DNA from: Nannocystineae bacterium
GTDB lineage: Bacteria; Myxococcota_A; Polyangia; Haliangiales; Haliangiaceae
NCBI GenBank assembly: GCA_007133195.1
Contig: SLNH01000403.1
Span: 1 to 56,154 of the forward strand
Direction of reading: 5' to 3'
Length of the DNA: 56,154 nt
A model generated the notes under the pieces. That model was given only the letters and a program-made list of their open reading frames with translations, searched no databases and was not told where the DNA came from. This document shows, piece by piece, positions 9,445 to 23,886 of the stretch (position 1 is its first letter; every line of letters begins with the position of its first letter). The position numbers and the translations under genes were made by a program.

Positions 9445-9771
9445 TTACTCCTGCTCCTTGTGGGAGGTGGGCGCGTCGGGTCGCCCTTCGAGGTGATCGC
9501 GCGGGGCGCGGGCGAGCTTGGCGTCCTCGCCAAGCGCCGCGAGGCGCTCGGGGCCGACTCGATCCGTGAGGGCGCGAAGCTGCGGCTCGAAAAGCGGCCC
9601 GGGCTCGCCGGCGCGATCGAGGGCGGCGGCCGGCTCGGATAACAGCGCGCGCACCGGCTCGGTGCGACCCTCGAGGGCCGGCTCGCACTCGCAAGGCTCC
9701 ACCAGCTTTGCCGGCGAAAGTGACCCCTTTGCCCGGTCCTTCTCCACGCGAGCACGTAGCCCCGCCTGCAC
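9445..9771 (-). CDS. internally deleted remnant of the TPR-like gene, still open
   Basis: The 108 codons match both ends of the 397-residue product of 5075-6268 (ARVEKDRAKGSLSP... and ...GPLFEPQLRALTDRVGPERLAAL). A contiguous block of 288 codons (864 bases) is missing between AGEP and PLFEPQL, with the frame kept. The ATG of the full copy is CTG here, so the first usable start is the next codon, GTG, 5 bases after GGAG. The stop lies 3 bases before large gene B. It may be a decaying gene, or a short leader cistron kept to couple translation. The helical repeats are essentially gone. Confidence 0.6.
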   Translation of the reverse strand: MQAGLRARVEKDRAKGSLSPAKLVEPCECEPALEGRTEPVRALLSEPAAALDRAGEPGPLFEPQLRALTDRVGPERLAALGEDAKLARAPRDHLEGRPDAPTSHKEQE

Positions 9772-9846
9772 CAGCTCTCCACCCCTATACGAGATAAGGC
9801 CCCCCGAGCTTCCTCGCCGGAGGGCCGATGCTACACTCGCGGGCGC

Positions 9847-10987
9847 GTGAGTTCTATCCCTCCATCGCAGATGGCCGAGATCGCGAGGCTTCGGCGCTAC
9901 ATCGCGATCCTGTCGCGCGGCGGGGAATACCGCGCGGCTTCGCAGCTTCTGCGCACGCTGTCGGTCGCCGATCGCCGGGCCGAGCTTCCAGCCGACGGGG
10001 TGCGCCGCGCCCGGCAGGCGCTCGAGCTCGCCCGCCAGTCCGGCACCAAGCGCGAAGAGGTGCACAGCGCGCTTTTACTCGGCTCGGCGCTTTTGTCCTC
10101 CGGAGATGCCGCCGGCGCCGCGAGGGCCGCCGAACTGGCCGATGCGCTGGCCCGCGAGGACGGTGCCCCGGACGCCGACGCCGCGGCGCTTTCCGGCGCG
10201 GCGGGCGTCGCCGGGCTGCTCGCCGGCATGGCGCTGCGCGAGCTCGGCCGTCTCGGCGAGGCGCGCGACCGGCTCGATCGAGCGCGCAAGCGTCTGGTCG
10301 CCTGCCGCCAGATGGGTGGGGCCGCGCTCGCGCTTTTCGAGCTCGGTCTGCTCGACGCCGCGAGCGAGCGGATCGACGGCGCGGTCGTGTGCTTTTCCTT
10401 CGCGGCCGAGTTCGCGAGGACCGGACAGGATCTGTCCACCGCGGCACGCGCTCACGCCGCGGGGCTCATCGTCTTGGCCGGCGAGGGGCGGTGGAGCGAC
10501 GTGGCCCGGCTCGGACCCGACGCGGTCGCGGCTGCGGACGCGGCCGGTGAGGAGCTCCTCTCCGTCTTTGCGCTCGGACACCTCGCCGACGGGCTCGGCC
10601 ACATCGGCTCGCGCGAGGAGGCCCGCCGGATCGCCGCTGACGCGTCGGCGCGGGCCGCGCGGTTATACAGCGACGGCGAAGGCGCCGATGACCTCGACGC
10701 GCGCCGCCGCCAAACCGAGGTGATCCGCGCGCGCCATCGTCAAGCTCAGCTCGCCGCCGACGCATCGGAAGCGGCCTTTCACGTCGAGGCGTGCTTCGAG
10801 CTCTGCCTAGCTGCGGGCGATGAGGAGGCCGCGCGGGAGCTCGTCGATTCCATGGTGGCCGAGGCGGAACGCGGGCGCCTGTTCGCCGGAATAGGCCCGT
10901 TGCTCGGAAGTCTTTGCGGCCGATTCGAGGCGGCGGGCTGGGGCGAGCTCGCCGCCGCGGCTCGCGAGGCGGCCACGGAGCTTGCCG

Positions 10988-11001
<14 letters not shown>
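9847..11001 (+). CDS. TPR-repeat protein, first gene of the eCIS-type operon
   Basis: 384 residues, cytoplasmic, all-helical, with several degenerate TPR motifs (GEYRAASQLLRTL, GRLGEARDRLDRARK, GSREEARRIAADASARAARLY). It starts with GTG 9 bases after a TACACT that could be a -10 element, and the divergent minus-strand genes begin only 75 bases away, so the two directions share a promoter region. Its end overlaps the start of the AAA+ gene by 14 bases. TPR proteins usually act as scaffolds or adaptors; here it could link cargo to the ATPase. No family beyond TPR is recognised. Confidence 0.75.
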
Positions 11002-13098
<2,097 letters not shown>

Positions 13099-13102
<4 letters not shown>

Positions 13103-13470
13103 CCGCGCGCAAAGGAAAGAAAACGCTCGGAGCGCGGGTTTTGTCCGCGCTGGGAACGCTGGCGGTGCTCGCAGTGATCCTGGGCCTGGCCGGCCTCAAG
13201 TGGTGGAGCATCTGTGGCCAGTCGGACTTTGCCGAGTCCTGCTCGCGAAATCCCGATTGCGAGTCGTTCTTTTGTCTCGAGCACGAGCTCGAAGACGGAG
13301 AAGAAGTGCCGTCACCCGGTTACTGCACCGAGTCGTGCGAGACGGACGCCGACTGTGAGAGCGGCGGTGACGGGGCGCGGTTTTCGTGCGTGGTGCCCGG
13401 CGAGCGAGCAAAGGCGGACTTGCCGCCGGCTGGCAAGCCGGAAAAGCTTTGCATGCGCCTTGCGGAGTAG
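13099..13470 (+). CDS. small Cys-rich membrane-anchored protein of the eCIS-type operon
   Basis: 123 residues. A basic N-terminus (TARKGKK) is followed by one hydrophobic segment (about 11-33, LSALGTLAVLAVILGLAGL), so it is either an uncleaved anchor or a signal peptide. The exported part has nine cysteines in patterns such as CSRNPDCESFFC and CTESCETDADC, typical of small disulfide-rich secreted domains in deltaproteobacteria. Its ATG overlaps the stop of the AAA+ gene (ATGA), so it is firmly in the operon. An envelope-located Cys-rich protein is not a standard eCIS part; it may be a lineage-specific addition. Function unknown. Confidence 0.75.
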
Positions 13471-13478
13471 GAGAAACC

Positions 13479-15458
13479 ATGTCCGACAAGTCGACCCGCG
13501 CGGAGCTTTTGGGCCTGCTCGCGCTTTATCCCGACGGGCGTACCTTCAGGCTGCGCTCGGTGCTCGAGTCGCCGGCGGTCCTCGGTCCGCTGCCGCTCGG
13601 CGAGGCGCGGGGCCTTTTGCGCGAGTACCTGCTCGATCCGCAGGGCGCCGCGCTGGTGGCGCGCACGAGCGAGCAAGCCCGCTGGCTCGGCGAGTCGCTC
13701 ATCTTGCGGAAGCTCGCGCCTGGGAACGCCGTGCCGGTCTCCGACGCCGCGGCCGCGGTCCTCGCGGTCGGCGGCGAGGGCGGGGTGTCTGACGAGCTGC
13801 GCCGCAGGCGGTTTGCGCCGCGCGCCGACGAGCTCATCGCCGCGACGGTGGCGGCCTGCGACGACGAGACCGCGCAAGCCGAGATCGTCCGGCTGGCAGA
13901 CGAGTCCGGCCCCGACGAGGAGTGCCTGCACCTTGCGCTTTTGCAGGCCGGCCGCGCGCTGGCCTGGGCGGGCGCGCGGGCGCTCGGGCCGGCGACCGAG
14001 CCCGTGGTCGATCGGCTGCTTTCGCTGCTTGCGCACGACAGCCCGGCGGGCCTTTTGCAGTCGCTCGTCCCGGCGCTCGGCCCGATCGGCGCGACGGGCA
14101 CTCCGGCGGGCGCGAAGGTGCGCGATCACGCCGCCCGCGCGGTACTGCGAGCGGCCTGGGCCGAGGAGGGCCCGCCCGCGAAGGCCGGCTCGTTTTTGGC
14201 CGAGTTTTCCCAGCTCGACCGGCCCCGCCAGGCGCCCGCTGGCCGCCGCGCCACCGACGAAGATCTGGCCGAGGCGGCCGCCGAGATCCTAGGCCGCGCC
14301 GCGCCGGAAGACCCCGAGGGCTTCGCCCGTGTGCGGCGCGTCGTCTTCGACGACCGGGCCCGGCCCGGGGCGCTGTTCCCGTCGTTTCTCCAGGGGCTCG
14401 CCGCCGGCGGTAACGTCCACCCGCTCGCCGCCCTTGCCGAGCAGCTTCTGGGCGGCGAGCCCGAGGAGCAGCAGATCGCGCTGTTCGTCGCGTCCAAGGT
14501 CCCGCTCGACGCCTGCGCCGAGCCCATTTTCGGGCTCCTCGAGGCCGACGATCCGGACGTGCGCGCGCTGGCCGTCGCGGCGGCTGCCCTGCTTCCTGGG
14601 GAGGTCAGCCTCGAGCCGATCGCCCGCCGGCTGGACGATCCGTCCGTGACGGTGGGCGTTGCGGCTGCACGCGCGCTTTTCGACCTCGGCCGGCCCGACG
14701 CCACCGAGCTTTTGCCGCCGCCCGGTGAGGGCCCGCGCGCGCTTCGCGTTCGCGTCGCGGCCATGCGCGCAGTGCTCGGCGAGTGCAGCCGTGAGGTCAT
14801 CGGCGACCTGGTCTTGGCGCTCGGCGAGGAGCTATCCCGCGGGATTACCGAGTCTCCGCTGGCGGACGCGCTCGGCGCGCTGCTCGCCAGCAATGGGGAG
14901 GCGTTTCTGCTCGTGTGCGATCTGCTCGGCGAGGTTCCGGACGCGCTCGATGCGGTCGCCGTGTCGGTTTTCGCCAGTGACGAGGAGGAGCATCGGGTCG
15001 CGCTCCGCCTCCCAGACGAGCTCCGATCTGCGCTTTACGCGGCGCTCGCGCCGCTTATCGCCGGCACCGGCGAAGATGCGCTGACCTCCCTGGCGCTCTT
15101 GTGTCGGCTCTGCGCAACTGATCGCTCGCTGGTCACTGAGGTGCGACGGCTGCTTGCGGAATCCGGGGCACCAGGCGCCCAGATCCTGCCGATGCTGGCC
15201 GATCTGCGCGTTTGCGACGCCGACACCGCCGCGCTCTTGGCGCCGGTTTTGGACGGCGCCGACGCGGCCGACAGCCTCGTGGCCGCCGCCATCGCCGGCA
15301 TCGCCCTTCCTGCCGCGCACCCCGGCTGGCGTCACGTCCGCGCCCTCCTCGATCTCAATCCCTCTGCGGCTCAGATCGCCCACGCCTCCCTGGTCAATCG
15401 CGCCCGCCGCGCGCCCGATTCGTCATCCCTCGACGAAAAAGCGGCGGGTAACCCATGA
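13479..15458 (+). CDS. large helical-repeat (HEAT-like) protein of the eCIS-type operon
   Basis: 659 residues of repeating Ala/Leu-rich helices with HEAT/Armadillo-like patterns (DDPDVRALAVAAAALLPG, DDPSVTVGVAAARALFDLG). There is no signal peptide and no catalytic motif. An upstream in-frame start at 13386 is rejected because ATG 13479 has AGGAG at ideal spacing and the earlier region overlaps the Cys-rich gene. The stop overlaps the DUF4255 gene start (ATGA). HEAT solenoids are protein-binding scaffolds, so a role in loading or assembly with the ATPase and the cap protein is plausible but inferred. Confidence 0.75.
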   Translation: MSDKSTRAELLGLLALYPDGRTFRLRSVLESPAVLGPLPLGEARGLLREYLLDPQGAALVARTSEQARWLGESLILRKLAPGNAVPVSDAAAAVLAVGGEGGVSDELRRRRFAPRADELIAATVAACDDETAQAEIVRLADESGPDEECLHLALLQAGRALAWAGARALGPATEPVVDRLLSLLAHDSPAGLLQSLVPALGPIGATGTPAGAKVRDHAARAVLRAAWAEEGPPAKAGSFLAEFSQLDRPRQAPAGRRATDEDLAEAAAEILGRAAPEDPEGFARVRRVVFDDRARPGALFPSFLQGLAAGGNVHPLAALAEQLLGGEPEEQQIALFVASKVPLDACAEPIFGLLEADDPDVRALAVAAAALLPGEVSLEPIARRLDDPSVTVGVAAARALFDLGRPDATELLPPPGEGPRALRVRVAAMRAVLGECSREVIGDLVLALGEELSRGITESPLADALGALLASNGEAFLLVCDLLGEVPDALDAVAVSVFASDEEEHRVALRLPDELRSALYAALAPLIAGTGEDALTSLALLCRLCATDRSLVTEVRRLLAESGAPGAQILPMLADLRVCDADTAALLAPVLDGADAADSLVAAAIAGIALPAAHPGWRHVRALLDLNPSAAQIAHASLVNRARRAPDSSSLDEKAAGNP

Positions 15459-16144
15459 CCACGCCCCAACACCACATCATCAAAGAGACGTCCGACTCGC
15501 TAGGTCGACTTCTGCAGGACGAGTTCAAGCGCGCGGGCTACAAGAGAGTGCATCTCGTCGAGGAGCCGCCCAAGCCCGAGGCGGTCGAGGGCAAGCTGCC
15601 GGCGGTGTCCGTCTACCTCTACCAGGTCTCGCTCGACAGCGAGGGCGTCGACGGCCACGTTCATAGCGAGCTCGTCCGTGAGGAGCGGGACGACGGCACA
15701 GTGGAGGAGTACAGCCGCCGGCGGCGGATCTGGGTGCGCCTGGATTACCTGATCTCGACCTGGGCGCAGACGGCCGAGGACGAGCAGCTCCTGCTCGGAC
15801 TGGCGATCCGGGCGATCATGGACAATCCGACGGTGGCGCGCGAGCGGCTCCGCGGCGACGCCTTCGACGACGATCACGAGCTCTTTGTCGTGCTCTCGAC
15901 GCGCCTCGACGAGGGCACCCTCGCCAGGTTTTGGGGCAGCTTGGGTCAGCCGATTCGTCCGGCGATCCAGGCGTGGACCGCGATCCCCATCGTCCCCGAG
16001 AAGATGGAGCCGCTTACGCGAGTCACAGAGCGCGCGCTGTCGTTTCGCGACCTCAACGAGCCCAGCCAAGCGTCCGAGGACGGACCCGTGCGCGAGGTCT
16101 ACTCGCGCCGCCATCGCGTCCCCGCCGGCGACGACGAGACCTAA
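15455..16144 (+). CDS. DUF4255 family protein (Pvc16/Afp16 N-terminal domain), tube-terminating cap of a contractile injection system
   Basis: 229 residues, the usual size for DUF4255 proteins. The family pattern is visible: an N-terminal helix (IIKETSDSLGRLLQDEF), a strand with LPAVSVYLYQVSLD, the charged RRRRIWVRLDYLISTWA segment, then AEDEQLLLGLAIRAIMDNP, and a final IPIVPEKMEPLTRVTERAL region with basic and proline-rich flanks. In Afp and PVC particles the Afp16/Pvc16 protein caps the inner tube and controls its length. This is the clearest eCIS marker in the window and the last gene of the overlapping operon begun at 9847. Confidence 0.88.
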   Translation: MTTPQHHIIKETSDSLGRLLQDEFKRAGYKRVHLVEEPPKPEAVEGKLPAVSVYLYQVSLDSEGVDGHVHSELVREERDDGTVEEYSRRRRIWVRLDYLISTWAQTAEDEQLLLGLAIRAIMDNPTVARERLRGDAFDDDHELFVVLSTRLDEGTLARFWGSLGQPIRPAIQAWTAIPIVPEKMEPLTRVTERALSFRDLNEPSQASEDGPVREVYSRRHRVPAGDDET

Positions 16145-16214
16145 CCAATCACGCAGAGTCATGCGTCATCGTCGGTGACGCTCGAGGTTCCCTGCGGGAT
16201 GCGCGCCCCGCGGG

Positions 16215-19574
<3,360 letters not shown>

Positions 19575-19679
19575 AGGAGCGCGACTTTAGCGCGTGCCGG
19601 GTTCGTGGCGAAAGCGCGCGCCGCAGCGCGAGCCGGCCGCTGCGTGCGCGCGCGCGCCCAGTGTGATACGTAAGCCGCC

Positions 19680-20090
19680 ATGCGCGCTCTCCCTGCGATC
19701 GTCGTCGCGCTCTCCCTCGCCCTCGCCGGCTGCGACAAGGCGAGCGAAGAGGAGTGCGAGCAGGCCTGCCTTCACTACAGCAAGCTCGGGTTCGCCGATG
19801 AAGAGGGCGTCGCCTTCGGCTCCGGCGAGTTCGAGGAGGCTTGGGCGGAGGTCGCCGACACCGAGGAGCTCGAGCAGGGGCTCTACCACTGCGTGCAGAT
19901 GTGCGAGGGGGCGGCGTCGTCCGGGCAGACCGAGTGCATTCGCGAGGCCGAGACGCTGAGCGAGGCAGACGAGTGCTCCGGCGTCTCCCCGGCGCGAACG
20001 GCCGACGACGACGAAGACGAAGACGAAGACGAAGACGAAGACGAAGACGAAGACGAAGACGAAGACGAAGACGAAGACGAAGACGAGTGA
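19680..20090 (+). CDS. small lipoprotein with poly(Asp-Glu) tail
   Basis: 136 residues with a typical lipoprotein signal ending LALAGC (Cys18). The central part carries five further cysteines in helical context (EECEQACLHYSK, CVQMCEG, ECIREAE, ECSG), which suggests a small disulfide-bonded domain. The last 26 residues are 13 perfect Asp-Glu pairs, encoded by a simple hexanucleotide repeat. A TGATAC lies 10 bases before the ATG, leaving almost no leader. The acidic tail could bind metal ions or basic partners; its function is unknown. Confidence 0.8.
   Translation: MRALPAIVVALSLALAGCDKASEEECEQACLHYSKLGFADEEGVAFGSGEFEEAWAEVADTEELEQGLYHCVQMCEGAASSGQTECIREAETLSEADECSGVSPARTADDDEDEDEDEDEDEDEDEDEDEDEDEDE
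20010..20087 (+). repeat. hexanucleotide microsatellite GACGAA, 13 units
   Basis: Thirteen consecutive GACGAA units (the last GACGAG) run to the stop codon of the lipoprotein gene. A six-base unit changes tail length by two residues without shifting frame. Confidence 0.95.
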
Positions 20091-20166
20091 CCGCGCGCGC
20101 GTTCGCCGCCCTCGGCGAACAGCCCGAGAGACGGTCCCGCCGTGGATACGGGCGCGCCATCGGCGC

Positions 20167-20200
20167 CCGAAAATGCGAAAGCGCCCGCCGGAGCGGGCGC
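20167..20200 (-). terminator. rho-independent terminator of groESL
   Basis: On the minus strand an 8-bp perfect GC stem (20181-20188 with 20193-20200, 4-base loop) is followed by a T-rich run (TTTCGCATTTT). It lies 33 bases past the groEL stop. Confidence 0.65.
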
Positions 20201-20232
20201 CCTCACGAGCGCTGCGGTATGGGGCGTGGTGA

Positions 20233-21870
<1,638 letters not shown>

Positions 21871-21935
21871 GACGCGTTTCCTTTCGGATTGTCTCGAATG
21901 AGCGGATCACGACTCGTCGAACAATCGGAGCCGGG

Positions 21936-22223
21936 CTATCCAACGACGCCGAGGACCTCGTCCTCGCGGAGGATCAGGTGCTCTTCGCCTTCGACCGTGA
22001 TCTCGGTCCCCGCGTACTTGCCGAAGATCACGCGGTCCCCTTTTTTGACCGCGAGCTCGGCGACCGACCCGTCCTCGAGCCGCTTCCCGGACCCGACCTC
22101 GAGAACTTCGCCCTCGAGGGGCCTCTCCTTGGCCGTGTCGGGGATGATGATCCCGCCCTTGCTTTCTTCTTGTTGTTCGACTCGGCGGACGACCAGCCGA
22201 TCATGAAGTGGACGCAGTTGCAT
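21936..22223 (-). CDS. groS: co-chaperonin GroES (Hsp10)
   Basis: 95 residues from the ATG at 22223. It starts [16 protein letters not shown] and contains the mobile-loop segment [15 protein letters not shown] and the roof region, as expected. GroES forms the heptameric lid of the GroEL chamber. The frame is open further upstream to 22352, but the family start is the internal ATG, which has GAGAGG about 8 bases ahead. It is first in the groESL operon, behind a long leader of about 180 bases. Confidence 0.97.
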   Translation of the reverse strand: MQLRPLHDRLVVRRVEQQEESKGGIIIPDTAKERPLEGEVLEVGSGKRLEDGSVAELAVKKGDRVIFGKYAGTEITVEGEEHLILREDEVLGVVG

Positions 22224-22305
22224 AGCTGACCCTCTCGTTTGTGAGCCTGTTCGTTTGATAGACCGGTAGCGTTCGCGCCGCCCCGCGCCGCGGCCGAGCC
22301 CGCGT

Positions 22306-22329
22306 CCCGTGCACGGTGAAGAGCACGGG
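22306..22329 (-). promoter_or_regulatory. hairpin in the groES leader
   Basis: CCCGTGC (22306-22312) and GCACGGG (22323-22329) form a perfect 7-bp stem with a 10-base loop, between the CIRCE element and the groES start. No T-run follows, so it is not a terminator. It could affect mRNA stability. Confidence 0.4.
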
Positions 22330-22373
22330 CTAGCCCTCGACCGGCGGGGCACCGCGAGATGAACGCGATTTTG

Positions 22374-22400
22374 TTAGCACTCACTTTCGCCGAGTGCTAG
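22374..22400 (-). promoter_or_regulatory. CIRCE operator (HrcA binding site) of groESL
   Basis: TTAGCACTC, nine bases, then GAGTGCTAG: one mismatch to the consensus TTAGCACTC-N9-GAGTGCTAA. HrcA binds this palindrome and represses heat-shock operons. It sits immediately downstream of the predicted groESL promoter, the usual place. Confidence 0.97.
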
Positions 22401-22408
22401 CGACGCGC

Positions 22409-22436
22409 ATCGTAAGTCCTGCTCGGCGCCGCGCAA
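22409..22436 (-). promoter_or_regulatory. predicted groESL promoter
   Basis: On the minus strand TTGCGC (22436-22431), a 16-base spacer and TACGAT (22414-22409) lie just upstream of CIRCE, so the operator would cover the transcription start. It looks like a housekeeping-sigma promoter and not a sigma32 one. Confidence 0.5.
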
Positions 22437-22607
22437 GGGGGTAATTCGTCGAATTTGCAAAATTTCCCGCCTGGCCCGGCGGTAGCAGGATCTGATGCCG
22501 CCGGGCACACCTTCACACAGGTGCGCGGGCGATTGCGACCCTTGTAGTAACCAGCCGGAAACACTCCAGAACTTGAAAGACCTCGGAGGTCGAGGAACAA
22601 CGGGAGT

Positions 22608-23180
22608 ATGGACGTTACCGCCCATTCTTCCGTCGATGCATTCTTCCATGAAGTCCTCACCGAGACGCTCGGGCGCCGTCAGGCCGAGGTCAAGGACGTT
22701 ACCGAGTCCTATCTCGTAAGCCTGCTTGGCGAGTTCGCGCGCTCTACGATCACCGACGAGCCGCTCGCCCTCAAGTGGCTCGAGAGCAGCCACGGCAGCC
22801 CGGCCGACCGGGTCCGGACGCTCAAGGAGGTCGGCGACACCACCCTGTATGTGGCCGGGTTTTTCGCCGAGTCTTTGTCCCGCAAGCTCGTCGACTCCGA
22901 GTACTACATCGGGCTCGGGGAGGCGGCCTACGGGGAGCTCGCGAGCCGGATGTCGGGCTCGTCGCTCCGCGAGGTCTACGAGGAGCTCGCCGCTGACTTC
23001 CCCGGGTTCGTGGACGTGCTCGCCGAGGTTCGCGGCGCGGTGTCGATGGGCACCGGCGACGTCGCCGCGCTCTACGAGCAGTGGCGCCGCACGCGGGCCG
23101 AGTGGATCGAGCGCCGGCTGCGCCGCCTCGGCGTGGTGATGCCGTCGCAAACCGACACCGAGAAGGGGTATCTGCAGTAA
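22608..23180 (+). CDS. uncharacterised cytoplasmic helical protein, first of a gene pair
   Basis: 190 residues, mostly helical, with no signal peptide or membrane segment. Segments such as DAFFHEVLTETLGRRQAEV, ALKWLESSHGSPADRVRTLKEVGD and SEYYIGLGEAAYGELASRM look like a conserved domain, but I recognise no family or catalytic motif. It is divergent from groESL and its TAA overlaps the ATG of the next gene (TAATG), so the two are translationally coupled. It may share the CIRCE-containing intergenic region with groESL, but the operator sits on the groES side, so heat-shock control is not implied. Confidence 0.75.
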   Translation: MDVTAHSSVDAFFHEVLTETLGRRQAEVKDVTESYLVSLLGEFARSTITDEPLALKWLESSHGSPADRVRTLKEVGDTTLYVAGFFAESLSRKLVDSEYYIGLGEAAYGELASRMSGSSLREVYEELAADFPGFVDVLAEVRGAVSMGTGDVAALYEQWRRTRAEWIERRLRRLGVVMPSQTDTEKGYLQ

Positions 23181-23815
23181 TGCTGTCCAGGCTGCAGCGG
23201 GGCATCGAGGATCTGTATCGCGTGGATACGGCGACTCGGGTCGAGGACTTCGTGATCGACAAGGGGCGCCGGGAGCGGATGGGGCTCGCCCGCCTTCCGC
23301 GCGAGCAGCTCCTCCTCGCCGAGGACGGCGGCGAGCTCGAGGTCGGTCTGTTCGTGGACGAGGAGGCGCTCGAGAACCTCGAATACGACGATCCAACGCG
23401 CCACCTCCACGACGGCAACCTCGGCGACTTTTTGCTCGCGATCGAGGGCGTGAGCCACTTCGTCAAGGTGGCGTGGCGAGCACAGCTCGATCAGCCGATC
23501 TCGCCGCTCGAGCTCGAATTGCAGGGGGAGGTGGACAAATACGTCACCTGCATCCTCGCGTGCCCCGAGGCAAACGCTCACTCCAGCCGGCTGCGAGCGC
23601 GCCTGTTCGAGGAGTTTTCCTACGAGCCGGACCTCGCCCCGGCGGAGCGCGAGCGCTACGAGGTGGCGAACGAAAACGGCGCTCGCTACGCCGCCCACCT
23701 CGAGCGCGACTTCGTCTCGGGCGGGCGGATCGCCGACATGCTCGCCGAGCTGCGCTACTTTTACCGGCTGTCGTCGGTGGGGGCGAAGCTCGACTTCATT
23801 CGCCACGCGGCGTGA
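23180..23815 (+). CDS. uncharacterised protein, second of the coupled pair
   Basis: 211 residues starting at the ATG that overlaps the previous stop. A longer frame from 23081 is rejected because it would overlap the upstream gene by 100 bases. The product has an acidic central part (LEVGLFVDEEALENLEYDD) and conserved-looking segments around DFLLAIEGVSHFVKVAWRA and LQGEVDKYVTCILA. The C-terminus, RYFYRLSSVGAKLDFIRHAA, is basic. No signal peptide. The two genes probably form a two-protein unit of unknown purpose. Confidence 0.78.
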   Translation: MLSRLQRGIEDLYRVDTATRVEDFVIDKGRRERMGLARLPREQLLLAEDGGELEVGLFVDEEALENLEYDDPTRHLHDGNLGDFLLAIEGVSHFVKVAWRAQLDQPISPLELELQGEVDKYVTCILACPEANAHSSRLRARLFEEFSYEPDLAPAERERYEVANENGARYAAHLERDFVSGGRIADMLAELRYFYRLSSVGAKLDFIRHAA

Positions 23816-23886
23816 GCCCTGGCCGCCCCGGCCGGCTGCCAAAACGGGCGGCGCCGCGCGCCCGACAACCCCGCGCCTTTTGCAGG

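Noticed and set aside
9445-10065. Longer version of the shrunken TPR gene starting at 10065
   Set aside because: The extra codons lie antisense to the TPR gene at 9847-11001 and are not in the intact copy, whose homology begins at about 9771.
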